Notes under the pieces: generated by a model
The model's input: only the letters and a program-made list of their open reading frames with translations
The model's database searches: none
Told to the model about the DNA's origin: nothing
In this document: positions 43,346 through 56,044 of the stretch, piece after piece
How the letters are laid out: the number at the start of each line of letters is the position of its first letter
Position numbering within the stretch: position 1 is the first letter of the stretch
Assembly: GCF_002742265.1 (NCBI RefSeq)
Contig: NZ_MDGL01000126.1
Span: 116,839 to 180,838 of the forward strand
Length of the DNA: 64,000 nucleotides
Direction of reading: 5' to 3'
From: Maribacter sp. 4G9
Lineage (GTDB): Bacteria > Bacteroidota > Bacteroidia > Flavobacteriales > Flavobacteriaceae
Translations under genes and position numbers: made by a program

Positions 43346-46300
43346 ATGGCTAGAATAAAAGATAATAACCAAGTAAAAAGGTTTGATAAAATTTCAATCG
43401 GATTGGCTTCGCCAGAAGCAATTTTGGCAGAGTCCAGGGGAGAGGTTTTAAAGCCTGAAACAATTAACTATAGAACGCACAAACCAGAACGTGACGGATT
43501 GTTCTGTGAGCGTATATTCGGACCTGTAAAGGATTACGAATGTGCCTGTGGAAAGTATAAAAGAATCCGTTACCGAGGTATTGTTTGTGACCGTTGTGGT
43601 GTTGAGGTTACCGAGAAAAAGGTACGTAGGGATCGAGTAGGTCACATCAATTTGGTAGTGCCAGTTGCACATATTTGGTATTTCCGGTCATTGCCCAACA
43701 AAATTGGTTATTTGTTAGGCCTTCCTTCCAAGAAATTGGACATGATTATTTACTACGAGAGATACGTGGTAATTCAGCCTGGTATTGCCAAAGGTCCTGA
43801 AGGTGAGGAAATTAAAAAAATGGATTTCTTGACCGAAGAGGAGTATTTGAACATTTTGGAATCCATTCCACAAGAGAATCAATACTTGGAGGATACCGAT
43901 CCGAACAAGTTCATTGCGAAGATGGGTGCCGAGTGTTTGATCGATCTTTTGGGCAGAATCAATTTGAAGGAACTTTCTTTTGAATTAAGACATAAGGCAA
44001 ATACGGAGACTTCAAAACAAAGAAAGACCGAAGCTTTAAAAAGGCTTCAGGTTGTTGAGGCTTTGAGGGAATCTCAAGATAACCGTGAAAACCTTCCAGA
44101 GTGGATGATCATGAAAGTAATTCCGGTTATACCGCCAGAATTACGTCCATTGGTTCCTTTGGACGGTGGTCGTTTTGCGACTTCGGATTTGAACGATCTG
44201 TATAGAAGGGTAATTATCAGAAATAACCGTCTGAAAAGGTTGGTAGAAATCAAAGCTCCTGAAGTTATTCTTAGAAATGAGAAACGTATGCTTCAAGAAG
44301 CGGTCGATTCACTTTTTGATAATACCAGAAAGGCATCGGCAGTAAAAACCGAGTCTAACCGACCCTTGAAATCGCTTTCTGATTCCTTGAAAGGTAAGCA
44401 AGGACGATTCCGTCAGAACCTATTGGGTAAACGTGTAGATTATTCGGCACGTTCGGTTATCGTTGTTGGACCAGAAATGAAATTGTTCGAATGTGGTCTT
44501 CCAAAAGATATGGCCGCTGAGCTTTACAAACCTTTTGTCATTAGAAAATTGATTGAAAGGGGTATTGTAAAGACCGTTAAGTCTGCCAAAAAAATTATAG
44601 ACAAGAAAGAACCTGTTGTTTGGGATATCCTTGAAAATGTATTGAAAGGGCACCCTGTATTACTGAACCGTGCTCCTACGTTGCACCGTTTGGGTATTCA
44701 GGCATTCCAACCTAAATTAATAGAAGGTAAGGCAATTCGTCTGCATCCATTGGTATGTACCGCTTTCAACGCGGATTTTGACGGTGACCAGATGGCCGTT
44801 CACCTGCCATTGGGCCCAGAGGCCATTTTGGAAGCTCAATTGTTGATGTTGGCTTCCCATAATATTTTGAACCCGGCTAACGGTTCTCCAATTACTGTAC
44901 CTTCACAGGATATGGTTTTGGGTCTGTATTACATGACCAAAGAACGTATATCCACACCAGAGGTACCAGTAAAAGGAGAAGGTTTGACATTCTATTCTGC
45001 GGAAGAGGTTGAAATTGCTTTCAACGAAGGTAAAGTGGCCTTGAATGCGGGAATTAAGGTAAGGGCCAAAGATTTCAATGAAGCCGGGGAGCTGGTTTAC
45101 CAGATTATCCCAACCACGGTAGGTAGGGTATTGTTCAACATGGAAGTACCTGAAGCGGCTGGATATATTAACAAAGTATTGAACAAGAAATCCTTAAGGG
45201 ATATTATTGGGGATATTTTATCCGTTACCGATGTGCCTACTACTGCTGATTTCTTGGATAAGATTAAAACTATGGGATACGAGTTCGCCTTTAAGGGAGG
45301 ATTGTCCTTTAGTTTAGGGGATATTATTATTCCAAAGGAGAAGCATGAAATGATTGCCGATGCCAACGGACAGGTAGATAATATTATGGCTAATTATAAC
45401 ATGGGTCTAATAACCAATAACGAACGTTATAATCAGGTAATTGATGTTTGGACTTCTACAAACGCCATGTTGACCGAATTGGCCATGAAACGTATTAGGG
45501 AGGATCAACAAGGATTCAACTCGGTATATATGATGTTGGATTCCGGTGCGAGGGGATCTAAAGAGCAGATTCGTCAGTTGACAGGTATGCGTGGATTGAT
45601 GGCAAAACCAAAAAAATCTACGGCCGGTGGTGGTGAAATTATTGAAAACCCGATTCTTTCCAACTTTAAGGAAGGTCTTTCAATCCTTGAATACTTTATC
45701 TCTACGCACGGTGCACGTAAAGGACTTGCGGATACGGCCCTTAAAACGGCGGATGCAGGTTACCTAACACGTCGTTTGGTGGATGTATCCCAAGATGTTA
45801 TCATCAATATAGAAGATTGTGAAACTTTAAGAGGTGTTGAAGTTCAAGCCCTAAAAAAGAACGAGGAAATTGTTGAAACTTTAGGAGAACGTATTCTTGG
45901 GCGTGTCTCATTACATAATGTCTATGATCCAATTACTGAGGAGTTATTATTGACTGCCGGTCAGGAAATTATGGAGTCCGATGTTAAGAAAATTGAGGCT
46001 TCTCCCGTAGAAACCGTAGAGGTAAGATCAGCATTGACTTGTGAGGCGCAACAGGGAATCTGTGCCAAATGTTATGGTAGAAACCTTTCTACCAATAAAA
46101 TGGTACAGAGAGGTGAAGCTGTTGGTGTTGTAGCTGCACAGTCCATCGGTGAGCCTGGTACTCAGTTGACCTTGCGTACCTTCCACGTGGGTGGTATTGC
46201 TGGGAACATTTCTGAGGATAACAAACTTGAAGCAAAATTCGCCGGTATCGCCGAAATAGAGGATTTGAGAATCGTTAAGGGTGAAAATTCAGAAGGTAAG

Positions 46301-47644
46301 CCTGTAGATATCGTTATTTCCAGAACTACCGAAATTAAAGTAGTGGATGCCAAAACTGGTATTACCCTAAGCACAAATAATATACCTTATGGTTCACAAC
46401 TCTTTGTTGAGGATGGCGCTAAGGTTCAAAAGGGTGATCTAATTTGTTCTTGGGATCCATATAACGGAGTTATCGTTTCTGAATTCCCTGGAAAGATTGC
46501 GTACGAAAACATTGAACAAGGTGTTACCTACCAAGTTGAGATTGACGAACAGACAGGTTTCCAAGAAAAGGTAATTTCTGAATCCAGAAACAAAAAGTTG
46601 ATTCCAACGCTTCTTATTCAGGACAATAAAGGAGAAACATTACGTTCTTATAACCTTCCTGTTGGTTCGCATATTATGGTGGACGATGGAGATAAGATCA
46701 AAGAAGGTAAAATCTTGGTCAAAATACCTCGTAAGTCCGCTAAGGCAGGGGATATTACCGGTGGACTTCCAAGGGTAACCGAATTGTTCGAGGCACGTAA
46801 TCCTTCCAATCCAGCGGTTGTTTCGGAGATTGATGGTGTTGTTTCTTTTGGTAAAATTAAAAGGGGTAACCGAGAAATCATTATCGAATCCAAACTCGGA
46901 GAAGTTAAGAAATACTTGGTAAAGCTTTCCAACCAAATCCTAGTTCAGGAAAATGACTACGTAAGGGCGGGAATGCCACTTTCTGATGGCTCTATTACTC
47001 CAGAGGATATATTAGCGATAAAAGGTCCATCAGCTGTACAACAATACTTGGTTAACGAGGTACAGGAAGTATACCGTTTACAAGGTGTGAAAATCAATGA
47101 TAAACACTTTGAGGTTGTTGTAAGACAGATGATGCGTAAAGTAAGGATTGAAGATCCGGGAGATACTATTTTCTTGGAAAACCAACTGATTCATAAAGAT
47201 GACTTCATTATCGAAAATGATGAGATTTTTGGTAAGAAAGTCGTTATGGAAGCAGGTGATTCTGATAACCTTAAACCAGGTCAAATCGTTACTTTAAGGG
47301 AGCTAAGGGACGAAAATTCAGTTCTTAAACGAAATGATAAGGCATTGGTAGAAGCAAGGGATGCAGTTGCTGCCACAGCAACTCCTATACTCCAAGGTAT
47401 TACTAGAGCTTCGTTACAGACCAAGTCGTTTATATCAGCGGCCTCCTTCCAGGAGACAACCAAAGTCTTGAACGAGGCAGCCGTTAGTGGTAAAGTGGAT
47501 ACTTTGGAAGGTCTGAAAGAAAATGTAATCGTAGGACATAAAATACCTGCAGGTACCGGTATGAGGGACTATGAAAACATAATCGTAGGATCCAAGGAAG
47601 AATACGATGAAATCATGGCTAGAAAAGAGGCCTTAAGATTCTAA
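43346..47644 (+). CDS. rpoC: RNA polymerase subunit beta'
   Basis: A 1432-residue subunit with the N-terminal zinc ribbon Cys66, Cys68, Cys81 and Cys84, the catalytic Mg2+ loop [12 protein letters not shown] (475-486), a second zinc site containing [13 protein letters not shown] and a C-terminal [18 protein letters not shown] bridge/trigger region. Ends with a terminator of its own. Confidence 0.99.
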   Translation: MARIKDNNQVKRFDKISIGLASPEAILAESRGEVLKPETINYRTHKPERDGLFCERIFGPVKDYECACGKYKRIRYRGIVCDRCGVEVTEKKVRRDRVGHINLVVPVAHIWYFRSLPNKIGYLLGLPSKKLDMIIYYERYVVIQPGIAKGPEGEEIKKMDFLTEEEYLNILESIPQENQYLEDTDPNKFIAKMGAECLIDLLGRINLKELSFELRHKANTETSKQRKTEALKRLQVVEALRESQDNRENLPEWMIMKVIPVIPPELRPLVPLDGGRFATSDLNDLYRRVIIRNNRLKRLVEIKAPEVILRNEKRMLQEAVDSLFDNTRKASAVKTESNRPLKSLSDSLKGKQGRFRQNLLGKRVDYSARSVIVVGPEMKLFECGLPKDMAAELYKPFVIRKLIERGIVKTVKSAKKIIDKKEPVVWDILENVLKGHPVLLNRAPTLHRLGIQAFQPKLIEGKAIRLHPLVCTAFNADFDGDQMAVHLPLGPEAILEAQLLMLASHNILNPANGSPITVPSQDMVLGLYYMTKERISTPEVPVKGEGLTFYSAEEVEIAFNEGKVALNAGIKVRAKDFNEAGELVYQIIPTTVGRVLFNMEVPEAAGYINKVLNKKSLRDIIGDILSVTDVPTTADFLDKIKTMGYEFAFKGGLSFSLGDIIIPKEKHEMIADANGQVDNIMANYNMGLITNNERYNQVIDVWTSTNAMLTELAMKRIREDQQGFNSVYMMLDSGARGSKEQIRQLTGMRGLMAKPKKSTAGGGEIIENPILSNFKEGLSILEYFISTHGARKGLADTALKTADAGYLTRRLVDVSQDVIINIEDCETLRGVEVQALKKNEEIVETLGERILGRVSLHNVYDPITEELLLTAGQEIMESDVKKIEASPVETVEVRSALTCEAQQGICAKCYGRNLSTNKMVQRGEAVGVVAAQSIGEPGTQLTLRTFHVGGIAGNISEDNKLEAKFAGIAEIEDLRIVKGENSEGKPVDIVISRTTEIKVVDAKTGITLSTNNIPYGSQLFVEDGAKVQKGDLICSWDPYNGVIVSEFPGKIAYENIEQGVTYQVEIDEQTGFQEKVISESRNKKLIPTLLIQDNKGETLRSYNLPVGSHIMVDDGDKIKEGKILVKIPRKSAKAGDITGGLPRVTELFEARNPSNPAVVSEIDGVVSFGKIKRGNREIIIESKLGEVKKYLVKLSNQILVQENDYVRAGMPLSDGSITPEDILAIKGPSAVQQYLVNEVQEVYRLQGVKINDKHFEVVVRQMMRKVRIEDPGDTIFLENQLIHKDDFIIENDEIFGKKVVMEAGDSDNLKPGQIVTLRELRDENSVLKRNDKALVEARDAVAATATPILQGITRASLQTKSFISAASFQETTKVLNEAAVSGKVDTLEGLKENVIVGHKIPAGTGMRDYENIIVGSKEEYDEIMARKEALRF

Positions 47645-47648
47645 TATT

Positions 47649-47680
47649 AAAGCCCTCATATATGAGGGCTTTTTCTTTTT
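47649..47680 (+). terminator. rpoC terminator
   Basis: AAAGCCCTCATA and TATGAGGGCTTT form a near-perfect palindromic stem, followed by TTTTCTTTTTT. It begins 5 nt after the rpoC stop. Confidence 0.9.
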
Positions 47681-47700
47681 TAATATCATTTGTACATAGT

Positions 47701-48015
47701 ATGAGCGAAACTAAAAATCAAAATCAGAAACAAATCAATATAGAGTTGGATGAAAAAACGGCAGAGGGTATATACTCCAATTTGGCCATAATAAATCATT
47801 CTGTATCAGAATTTGTAGTTGATTTTATTAGTTTGATGCCCGGTGCTCCAAAGGCAAAGGTCAAAAGTAGAATTATTTTGACGCCCCAGCACGCCAAAAA
47901 ATTCTTAAAGGCATTAAATGACAATGTTCAGCGGTTTGAAAAGGCCCATGGTACTATAAAGGATTATGAACAACCGACCATACCTTTAAACTTTGGTCCT
48001 ACAGGAGAGGCATAA
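47701..48015 (+). CDS. DUF3467 family protein
   Basis: A 104-residue protein matching DUF3467: QINIELDEKTAEGIYSNLAI, NHSVSEFVVDFISLMPGAPK and VKSRIILTPQHAKKFLKALN. The fold is small alpha/beta and resembles nucleic-acid-binding proteins, but no function is known to me. Located behind the rpoC terminator and before a strong terminator, so it is probably an independent small unit. Confidence 0.9.
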   Translation: MSETKNQNQKQINIELDEKTAEGIYSNLAIINHSVSEFVVDFISLMPGAPKAKVKSRIILTPQHAKKFLKALNDNVQRFEKAHGTIKDYEQPTIPLNFGPTGEA

Positions 48016-48022
48016 AAAAGTT

Positions 48023-48050
48023 AAGTCCCGCTTGAAAGCGGGACTTTTTT
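48023..48050. terminator. Bidirectional terminator between DUF3467 and prfC
   Basis: AAGTCCCGCTT and AAGCGGGACTT pair perfectly with a GA loop, T run on the plus strand and A run on the other side. It serves both convergent genes. Confidence 0.9.
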
Positions 48051-49638
48051 ATTCTAGTTCAGAAGTAAAATATAGTTTTACGGAAGGATATTTTTGCTGT
48101 GTCATTTGCAGGGAGAATTGGGAATCGGCCAAAAATACCAACTGATTTCTTTTGTCCTTGGCAAGAAACTTTTGCTTTACACGGATAAATTCCTTGTACT
48201 CATCGCTTTTAGTGTTTTCCGTCCCAACCCAACAGGCTTTATATACAGGAAAATTTTCATAACTACATTTTGCACCATACTCGTGTTCCAAACGATATTG
48301 GATTACCTCGAACTGTAAGGCCCCAACGGTTCCAATTACTTTTCGACCATTCATTTCCAATGTAAATAGCTGAGCAACCCCTTCATCCATCAATTGGTCA
48401 ATCCCTTTATATAGCTGTTTGGACTTCATGGGATCTGCATTGTTGATGTACCTAAAGTGCTCGGGTGAAAAACTAGGAATACCCTTATAGTGCAGGACTT
48501 CACCTTCCGTTAAGGTATCTCCAATTTTAAAATTTCCAGTATCATGGAGCCCAACGATATCCCCAGGATAGGAAACATCAACAATTTCCTTTTTCTCCGC
48601 AAAAAATGCATTGGGACTGGAAAATTTCAAATTCTTGTCCAGCCGAACATGATGATAAGGCTTGTTCCGTTCAAACGTACCGGACACTACCTTTACGAAT
48701 GCCAAACGATCCCTGTGCTTGGGGTCCATATTGGCATGAATTTTAAATACGAATCCTGTCAGGTTTTTTTCATCTGCCTTTACCAAGCGTTCCTCAGCCA
48801 TTTTATCTTTTGGGGAAGGAGCAATTTCTATAAAGCAATCCAATAATTCCCTTACCCCAAAGTTATTCAATGCGGAACCAAAGAACACCGGTTGCTGTTC
48901 CCCTTTTAAATAAAGTTCCTTATTAAAGTCCGGATAGACACCCCAAACAAGGTCTAGATTTTCTCTGAGATTCTCGGCTGCTTTTGTGCCGATGATCTTT
49001 TCCAATTCTGGACTTTCAATATCATCAAAGGCAATAGTTTCCTCTATATTCTTTTTGCTGTCACCACTAAATAGATTGATGTTTTTTTCATAAATATTGT
49101 AGATGCCCTTAAAATCGTAGCCCATACCAATGGGAAAACTAAGTGGGGTAACTGAAAGACCTAGTTTTTGTTCCAGTTCATCCATTAGGTCGAAAGCATC
49201 CTGTCCTTCCCGGTCCAGTTTGTTTATAAAGACCAACATGGGGATTTTTCGCATACGGCACACTTCCACCAATTTCTCGGTTTGTTCCTCCACACCTTTT
49301 GCAACATCTATGACTACGATAACGCTATCCACTGCGGTCAATGTTCTAAAAGTGTCTTCGGCAAAATCTTTGTGTCCGGGAGTATCGAGAATATTAATTT
49401 TTTTATCCTTATAGATGAAGGCCAAAACAGAAGTAGCCACGGAAATTCCTCGCTGGCGTTCAATTTCCATAAAATCACTAGTGGCAGTTTTCTTGATTTT
49501 ATTGTTTTTAACTGCGCCTGCTTCTTGAATGGCTCCCCCAAATAATAGTAATTTTTCGGTTAGTGTAGTTTTACCTGCATCCGGATGTGAAATAATACCA
49601 AAAGTCCTTCTTCTTTCAATCTCTTTTTTGAAACTCAT
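48049..49638 (-). CDS. prfC: Peptide chain release factor 3
   Basis: A 529-residue translational GTPase that recycles RF1/RF2. G1 is HPDAGKTT (18-25), followed by G3 DTPGHKDF and NKLDREGQD (G4), and the RF3-specific C-terminal domains ([37 protein letters not shown]). A -7-like TACTTTTG lies at 49656-49663 on the minus strand, 18 nt before the start. Confidence 0.96.
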   Translation of the reverse strand: MSFKKEIERRRTFGIISHPDAGKTTLTEKLLLFGGAIQEAGAVKNNKIKKTATSDFMEIERQRGISVATSVLAFIYKDKKINILDTPGHKDFAEDTFRTLTAVDSVIVVIDVAKGVEEQTEKLVEVCRMRKIPMLVFINKLDREGQDAFDLMDELEQKLGLSVTPLSFPIGMGYDFKGIYNIYEKNINLFSGDSKKNIEETIAFDDIESPELEKIIGTKAAENLRENLDLVWGVYPDFNKELYLKGEQQPVFFGSALNNFGVRELLDCFIEIAPSPKDKMAEERLVKADEKNLTGFVFKIHANMDPKHRDRLAFVKVVSGTFERNKPYHHVRLDKNLKFSSPNAFFAEKKEIVDVSYPGDIVGLHDTGNFKIGDTLTEGEVLHYKGIPSFSPEHFRYINNADPMKSKQLYKGIDQLMDEGVAQLFTLEMNGRKVIGTVGALQFEVIQYRLEHEYGAKCSYENFPVYKACWVGTENTKSDEYKEFIRVKQKFLAKDKRNQLVFLADSQFSLQMTQQKYPSVKLYFTSELE

Positions 49639-49939
49639 TCGGTCAAAATTTGCCGCAAAAGTAAGCTAAATTGAACACTTTGTAAATGGGATGTATTTGT
49701 TTCTCAATTTGGTTAAATAGGATAGTGACTTTTAAAGTTAAAAGGTATCTTAAAGACTATGAATAGGGAGAATGTAAGTATTTTTTCACAGTTTAAAGAG
49801 ATTTATTAACAACTTATCCGAATTAAACAATACTTGAATTTTAAGAACGTATCTTGCATGCAATTTCCCTTTAGGAGAATCCCAAATCCTACAACCCGTG
49901 ACTTACATGCTTTGGTGATATGTTTTAAAACTTATCATT
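49639..49939. other. Intergenic region upstream of the surface-protein island
   Basis: A 301-nt A/T-rich stretch between divergent prfC and the adhesin gene. On the minus strand TACTTTTG (49656-49663) is a likely prfC -7 box. On the plus strand only a weak box (TATCTTGC at about 49849) can be seen, so the adhesin's promoter is not clear. No small gene or RNA was found. Confidence 0.5.
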
Positions 49940-52900
49940 ATGCAAATAAAAAATTTAGGCAATAGAATATTTGTTTCTAAGTCGAAACATTGGATGATTC
50001 TTTTCACGTTCTTAATTGGTTTTCTTGCCGCAAATGCTCATTTGGTAATTGGCTCCAAACTAAATAACCCACATTCCAATAGCGGTATATTGGAGGGGAA
50101 CTATAATGATTGTAACGACTATCAGTTTTTGGAATTGTTTACTAAGGATTTTGACATTTCTGAATTAAATCAGAATAACATTTATGAAGAATTTGAACAG
50201 GATATTAGCAGTAAATGGAACTTGCCTCAGGGAAGTGTTATTGTATCTGTCAGTTTTGGGAATCAAAATGTTTATGGGAATTTCTTTTCTGTTAACCAGA
50301 ACAATTCATTGGTTTTCAGTTTTTCAGGAACAACCCCCGTTTATGTAATCGCCGAACACTCCAGGTATTTGCAGGCTCACAAGCGTGATGGAATCGAGGC
50401 CTTTGATAATGTTGGTTACATCCTAAGTACTGATGATTTGCCAAATACAATTCAATCCGTTACCAACATAAACGAATATTATGTTGAAAATATTTCTAGT
50501 AATTCTTTTTTTCTTCCTGAGGCGGCGAGATGGTATTCGAAGAAGAATGTCAGTTTACTTAAATTTTTTACTACTTCTACAAATTTGGAAAATTGGGTCC
50601 ATTTGTACATTAAGCCTGATGTTTGTGCTACAATTGACACCGATGGTGACGGGGTTCCTGATAGTGCCGATCTGGACGATGACAACGACGGTATATTGGA
50701 TACGGTGGAGGATTCCAACCTTGACGGAGACAATGACCCGTTGACAAATCCATTAGATTCCGATGGTGACGGATACCCAAATCATTTGGACATCGATAGC
50801 GACAATGACGGAATCCCGGACAATGTGGAGGCGCAGACGACTTCAGGGTACATTGCCCCCAACAATGACGATGATGCAACCTATCTAAGCAATGATGGCG
50901 TGAACAGCGCCTACCTCGGAGGACTCACCCCTGTCAATACGGACGGTACCGATGAAGTCGACTATTTGGACGACGACTCCGACAATGATCTGGTACCGGA
51001 CAACAACGAGGGGAACGACTTCAATTTTGACGGTATCCCGGACCAAAACTTTACGGGTATCGATACCGATGGTGACGGACTGGACGACGGCTATGAGGGT
51101 AATGATGTCAACGACGGTTTCGACGTGAACGATGAGATTGACAATCCGGCGAATGATCTACCTGACACGGACGGAACCGAGGACGTGAACTATCGCGATT
51201 TGGATGACGATGGGGACGGTATCGACACACCCGACGAGGACCAAGACAGGGATGGCGACCCGACTAATGATGATACGGACAACGATGGAACTCCGGATTA
51301 TTTAGATCCAACGACAGACATTGTTGACGTTGTGGACGACGAGGTCTCTATTCCTGAGGACACTACAACTGAAATAGACGTATTGGAGAATGATATAAAC
51401 ATCCCTTCGGATGGAGAACTTACTGTGACGCAGCCAACCAATGGAACAGTGGAGATAAACGATGGCGGAACACCGGACGACATCACGGATGATGTACTAA
51501 TGTATACCCCGGATTCCGGTTTTAACGGAACGGACACCTTTGAGTATACGGTTTGTGATACGGAAGGTAACTGTGATACCGCTACTGTAACCATAACGGT
51601 GGGAACACCTCAGATGCTGGATGCGGTGGACGATGAAGTTTCCACGCCACAGGATACGGTTGTCGATATCGATGTATTGGCCAATGACACGGGTATTCCA
51701 GCGGATGGTGAATTGACCGTAACTGATCCTGCAAATGGAACAGTGGAAATTAACGATGGTGGAACACCGGACGACATCACGGATGATGTACTAATTTATA
51801 CCCCGGATACCGGTTTTAACGGAACGGATACCTTCGAGTACACGGTTTGTGACTCGGAAGGAAACTGTGATACAGCTACGGTTACGATAATCGTTGGTAC
51901 ACCACCGGTATTGGATGTAGTAGATGACGAAGTAAATACACCTCAGGATACGGCCGTAGAAATAGACGTTTTGGCAAACGACACGGGAATTCCAGCGGAT
52001 GGGGAATTGACCGTAACTGATCCTGCAAATGGAACAGTGGAAATTAACAATGGCGGAACACCGGACGATATCACGGACGATATTTTATTTTACATCCCCG
52101 ATTCCAGTTTCAACGGAACGGACACCTTTGAGTATACGGTTTGTGATAACGAAGGAAACTGTGATACCGCCACAGTAATCATTACGGTGGGAACACCACA
52201 GATGTTGGACGTAGTCGATGATGAGGTTTCAACACCGCAAGACACAGTAACGGATATTGATGTTTTAGCAAATGATGTGGGGATACCAGCAGATGGGGAA
52301 CTTTCGGTTACGGAGCCAAGCAATGGAACCGTAGCCATAGATGATGGTGGAACACCGGACGACATCACGGATGATGTACTAATCTATACCCCAGATGCCG
52401 GTTTCAACGGAACGGATACCTTTGAGTATACGGTTTGTGATACGGAAGGTAACTGTGATACCGCTACGGTAACTATAAATGTGGGTACGCCACAGATGTT
52501 GGATGTCGTCGATGACGAAGTCTCCACACCACAGGATACCTCCATCCAAATAGATATACTGAATAATGATATGGGAATACCTACGGATGGGGAATTAACG
52601 GTAACTGACCCAGCAAATGGAACAGTGGAAATAAACGACGGCGGAACCCCGGACGATATTTCAGATGATACGGTAACCTATACTCCACGGGAAGGATTTA
52701 ATGGAACGGATAGTTTTGAGTATACGGTTTGTGATGCAGAAGGTAACTGTGATACGGCGACCGTAAGTGTTTTGGTAGAGGAAATTATTAGCCTAAAGGT
52801 CGAGGTAAATCAATTGTTGACACCCAATGGCGACGGTAAAAATGATTTTCTATTTATCCGAGGTACGGAAAATATAAGACAAAGTACCTTGAAAATTTTT

Positions 52901-53098
52901 AATAGATGGGGAGTTTCGGTTTACGAAGGGGAAAACTATAATAACCAAAATAATGTTTTTGATGGCCGTTCAAGGGGCCGATCTACTCTGAGCGTGGAAG
53001 ATTATTTACCTTCGGGGGTATACTTTTACATATTTAACTATACGACTTTGGAGGGGGAAAGTTTTGTGGATAGTGAGTATATTTACATCAGCAGATAA
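49940..53098 (+). CDS. Multidomain surface adhesin with T9SS type B C-terminal domain
   Basis: A 1052-residue secreted protein. A signal-like N-terminus ([19 protein letters not shown]) leads to a beta-rich region (about 40-230), then a Ca-binding thrombospondin type 3 region rich in DxDGDG (about 232-455). Five 98-residue repeats follow (463-952), each with [40 protein letters not shown] and [10 protein letters not shown]. The C-terminus ([43 protein letters not shown]) is the gliding-motility type B sorting domain used by the type IX secretion system. It lies 12 nt before the PorP/SprF gene, its likely secretion partner. Probably a surface adhesin. Confidence 0.92.
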   Translation: MQIKNLGNRIFVSKSKHWMILFTFLIGFLAANAHLVIGSKLNNPHSNSGILEGNYNDCNDYQFLELFTKDFDISELNQNNIYEEFEQDISSKWNLPQGSVIVSVSFGNQNVYGNFFSVNQNNSLVFSFSGTTPVYVIAEHSRYLQAHKRDGIEAFDNVGYILSTDDLPNTIQSVTNINEYYVENISSNSFFLPEAARWYSKKNVSLLKFFTTSTNLENWVHLYIKPDVCATIDTDGDGVPDSADLDDDNDGILDTVEDSNLDGDNDPLTNPLDSDGDGYPNHLDIDSDNDGIPDNVEAQTTSGYIAPNNDDDATYLSNDGVNSAYLGGLTPVNTDGTDEVDYLDDDSDNDLVPDNNEGNDFNFDGIPDQNFTGIDTDGDGLDDGYEGNDVNDGFDVNDEIDNPANDLPDTDGTEDVNYRDLDDDGDGIDTPDEDQDRDGDPTNDDTDNDGTPDYLDPTTDIVDVVDDEVSIPEDTTTEIDVLENDINIPSDGELTVTQPTNGTVEINDGGTPDDITDDVLMYTPDSGFNGTDTFEYTVCDTEGNCDTATVTITVGTPQMLDAVDDEVSTPQDTVVDIDVLANDTGIPADGELTVTDPANGTVEINDGGTPDDITDDVLIYTPDTGFNGTDTFEYTVCDSEGNCDTATVTIIVGTPPVLDVVDDEVNTPQDTAVEIDVLANDTGIPADGELTVTDPANGTVEINNGGTPDDITDDILFYIPDSSFNGTDTFEYTVCDNEGNCDTATVIITVGTPQMLDVVDDEVSTPQDTVTDIDVLANDVGIPADGELSVTEPSNGTVAIDDGGTPDDITDDVLIYTPDAGFNGTDTFEYTVCDTEGNCDTATVTINVGTPQMLDVVDDEVSTPQDTSIQIDILNNDMGIPTDGELTVTDPANGTVEINDGGTPDDISDDTVTYTPREGFNGTDSFEYTVCDAEGNCDTATVSVLVEEIISLKVEVNQLLTPNGDGKNDFLFIRGTENIRQSTLKIFNRWGVSVYEGENYNNQNNVFDGRSRGRSTLSVEDYLPSGVYFYIFNYTTLEGESFVDSEYIYISR
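51326..52795 (+). repeat. Five in-frame 294-nt tandem repeats in the adhesin
   Basis: Unit starts at 51326, 51620, 51914, 52208 and 52502 are exactly 294 nt apart. The nucleotide sequence is highly similar between copies, so the array can expand or shrink by recombination. Divergence grows in the last copy. Confidence 0.9.
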
Positions 53099-53110
53099 AA
53101 GCATAACTAT

Positions 53111-54064
53111 ATGAAAATCAGATACTGTATTCTAACTTTTTTAGCTGTTACTTTTATCTTTTTAAATGGGGCAAGCGCGCAACAGGATGCGCAATATACT
53201 CAGTACATGTACAATACCATGACTGTTAATCCTGGCTATGTAGGATCTAGGGGGCAATTAAGTATGGCAGGACTATACCGTTCTCAATGGATCGGATTGG
53301 AAGGTGCGCCAAGTACGTTTACCTTAAACCTACATTCCCCTATCAGAAACAGCAAATTGGGCTATGGGGTGTCCATTGTAAATGACGAAATTGGAGATGG
53401 TACGGTACAGGAGACTTATTTGGATGCAATGGTTTCCTATACCATAGATGTTTCAAGGGAGGCAAAACTTTCATTTGGACTTAAGGCGGGTGGCAATATT
53501 CTGAGCCTAGACTTTAATAAACTAAGAAATTTTGATGCGGAACCTGTAAGTACGGATAATATCGAAAATAGGTTTTCGCCAAATTTTGGATTGGGGATGT
53601 ACTACCATACCAATAATTTCTATCTAGGTTTATCCGCTCCAAATCTATTACAGACGGAACACTTTGATAATTCCCAAACTGATGCAAATGCCTTGGAATT
53701 TTTATCGAAAGAAAGAATCAATTTTTATGTCATTACCGGTTATGTGTTTGACCTGAACGGAAATTTAAAATTTAAACCGGCACTTTTGACCAAGGTGGTT
53801 GGAGGGGCCCCTTTACAGGTGGACCTGTCTGCCAATTTTATGTTCAATGATAAATTTACCTTTGGTGCGGCATACAGATGGGACGCTGCAGCAAGTGCTT
53901 TGGTAGGTTTTCAAATATCCGAACAGTTTTTGTTAGGATTGGCCTATGATAGGGAAACTACGGAACTTGGTGGAACCCAGTTCAATGATGGCTCTTTTGA
54001 AGTCTTTTTAAGGTTTGAGTTGGTCAGATCTTTTCAACGTTTGGTATCACCTCGATTCTTCTAA
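53111..54064 (+). CDS. PorP/SprF-family type IX secretion membrane protein
   Basis: A 317-residue outer-membrane beta-barrel-like protein with a signal peptide (YCILTFLAVTFIFLNGASAQ). The mature N-terminus QDAQYTQYMYNTMTVNPGYV is the PorP/SprF signature. Such proteins stand beside type B CTD adhesins and are needed to secrete or anchor them (SprF with SprB is the known case). The arrangement here fits that role. Confidence 0.93.
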   Translation: MKIRYCILTFLAVTFIFLNGASAQQDAQYTQYMYNTMTVNPGYVGSRGQLSMAGLYRSQWIGLEGAPSTFTLNLHSPIRNSKLGYGVSIVNDEIGDGTVQETYLDAMVSYTIDVSREAKLSFGLKAGGNILSLDFNKLRNFDAEPVSTDNIENRFSPNFGLGMYYHTNNFYLGLSAPNLLQTEHFDNSQTDANALEFLSKERINFYVITGYVFDLNGNLKFKPALLTKVVGGAPLQVDLSANFMFNDKFTFGAAYRWDAAASALVGFQISEQFLLGLAYDRETTELGGTQFNDGSFEVFLRFELVRSFQRLVSPRFF

Positions 54065-54067
54065 AAT

Positions 54068-56020
54068 ATGCACATGTTTAAAAAAGTATTTATCCTTTTT
54101 TTGATAATAACCACTCAATTGGCTTCTGGACTATCATTTGCCCAAGAGCGGTATTTAAAAAAGGGAAATGAGAAGTACGAAGAGTATTCCTTTAGTCCGG
54201 CCATCGATATTTATAAAAAGGTCTTGGACAAAGGGTATGTATCGGCTGATTTACTGCGAAAATTGGGCAATTCGTATTACTATAATGCCGAATATAAGGA
54301 AGCAGGTGAAACCTTTGATAGACTGGTGAATGAATTTCAATCGGAAGTAACCGCAGAAGATTATTTCAAATATGCCCAAACCTTAAAATCCTTGAAGAAA
54401 TATGATAAGGCAGGTGAAATAATGGCTAGGTTCTCAGAAATCACTTCCAATGATGTAAGGGCACAACAATATAAGAGTACAGAGGATTACCTGGCTGAAA
54501 TTAAAAGGAATTCTGGTAGATATGAAATAAAAAACTTTTCATATAATTCGGCATATTCAGATTTTGCTCCGTCTTTTTATGAACAGGGGCTTATTTTTTC
54601 TTCCGATAGGGACACAGGGAACTTTGCCAGAAATAGACATACATGGAACGGGAAGGATTTTTTGGATTTATATAAAGTAGATGCCGATAGTGCATCCCTA
54701 AACAAGGTCGTCAAGTTGGATGAATATGTAAATACCCGTTTACATGAATCTACCTCCATAACAACCAAGGATGGTCAGACCCTATATTTTACTAGGAATA
54801 ACATTATAGAAGGTAAATATAAAAAAGATGAGCAGGGCATCATTAGGCTGAAAATTTTTAGAGCACAAATGATGGAAGATGGTACTTGGGGAGAGGTAGA
54901 GGAACTTCCTTTTAATAGCGATTCATATTCTGTTGCACACCCTGCCTTGAGTCCGGATGAAAAGACCTTATACTTTGCATCGGACATGCCAGGGACTCTA
55001 GGTGCTTCTGATATTTTTATGGTGGAAATTAACAAGGATCGTACTTTTGGTACCCCGGTAAATCTTGGAAGTAATATAAACACAGAGGCCCGGGAAACAT
55101 TCCCTTTTGTAACCGAAGAGGAGATACTCTATTTTTCTTCGGATGGACATCCGGGATTGGGCGGTTTGGATGTTTTTGGGACAAAAATAAAGCGTAAGGA
55201 CTTTAATGGCAACGTTATGAACGTTGGCGATCCCGTTAATAGCGTTAAAGATGATTTTACCTTTATTTTTAGCGAGGAAAACAAAAAAGGTTATTTCGCC
55301 TCCAATAGGGAAGGGGGAATGGGCTATGATGATATTTATGGGTTTGTAGAGAATGAACTCTTGGTATTTGATTGCATCCAACAAGTAACGGGAACGGTAA
55401 GGGATAAGATTTCCAATCAAGTATTGGTTGGTGCCACTATTAAGGTAATCAATGAGGACAATGAAGAGCTCTTATCGACGATTACGGATTCTAAGGGAAC
55501 CTATAGTCTAGTGCTGGATTGCAATCAGGGTAATTTTGTTAGGGCTTTGATGGAAGGATATACGCCTCATGAAGAGTATATTGGAGTATCTGATGGTAAA
55601 CCAAAAATCATTGATTTTTATTTAGAAAGGGACCGTATAACGGCCGGATATGGCGACGACTTGGCAAAACTCTTGCAATTAAGTACGATTTATTTTGATT
55701 TTGATAAATACAATATAAGAAAGGACTCTGAAGTAGAGATAGAAAAGGTAATTGCGGCCATGGAAAAATATCCTAGTTTGAAGATTAAGGTCAATTCCCA
55801 TACGGATAGTAGGGGGCCTGCTGCCTATAATTTATGGTTATCCCAAAAAAGAGCGGAATCTACTGTTAATTATATGGTGAAAAAGGGCATTTCAAAAGAC
55901 CGGTTGTTAAGTGAAGGTTTTGGGGAATCAAAATTGTTGAATGAATGTGCTGATGGAGTACCATGTTCTGCTGCCAAACACGATGTTAATAGAAGGTCTG
56001 AATTCATTATTTTCGAATAA
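54068..56020 (+). CDS. PorE-like OmpA-family protein with TPR, beta-propeller and CRD domains
   Basis: A 650-residue exported protein (signal FILFLIITTQLASGLSFAQ). It has TPR-like helices (about 30-140), a PD40/WD40-like propeller (about 155-420), a carboxypeptidase regulatory-like domain (about 435-515, VTGTVRDKISNQVLVGATIK) and a C-terminal OmpA peptidoglycan-binding domain (FDFDKYNIRKDSEVEIEKV, VNSHTDSRG, LSQKRAESTVNYM). The same order occurs in PorE of the type IX secretion system. It is the last gene of the three-gene operon and may anchor the system to the cell wall. ATG 54074 is an alternative start. Confidence 0.9.
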   Translation: MHMFKKVFILFLIITTQLASGLSFAQERYLKKGNEKYEEYSFSPAIDIYKKVLDKGYVSADLLRKLGNSYYYNAEYKEAGETFDRLVNEFQSEVTAEDYFKYAQTLKSLKKYDKAGEIMARFSEITSNDVRAQQYKSTEDYLAEIKRNSGRYEIKNFSYNSAYSDFAPSFYEQGLIFSSDRDTGNFARNRHTWNGKDFLDLYKVDADSASLNKVVKLDEYVNTRLHESTSITTKDGQTLYFTRNNIIEGKYKKDEQGIIRLKIFRAQMMEDGTWGEVEELPFNSDSYSVAHPALSPDEKTLYFASDMPGTLGASDIFMVEINKDRTFGTPVNLGSNINTEARETFPFVTEEEILYFSSDGHPGLGGLDVFGTKIKRKDFNGNVMNVGDPVNSVKDDFTFIFSEENKKGYFASNREGGMGYDDIYGFVENELLVFDCIQQVTGTVRDKISNQVLVGATIKVINEDNEELLSTITDSKGTYSLVLDCNQGNFVRALMEGYTPHEEYIGVSDGKPKIIDFYLERDRITAGYGDDLAKLLQLSTIYFDFDKYNIRKDSEVEIEKVIAAMEKYPSLKIKVNSHTDSRGPAAYNLWLSQKRAESTVNYMVKKGISKDRLLSEGFGESKLLNECADGVPCSAAKHDVNRRSEFIIFE

Positions 56021-56044
56021 TATCACTAAATAATCTAAAGATTT

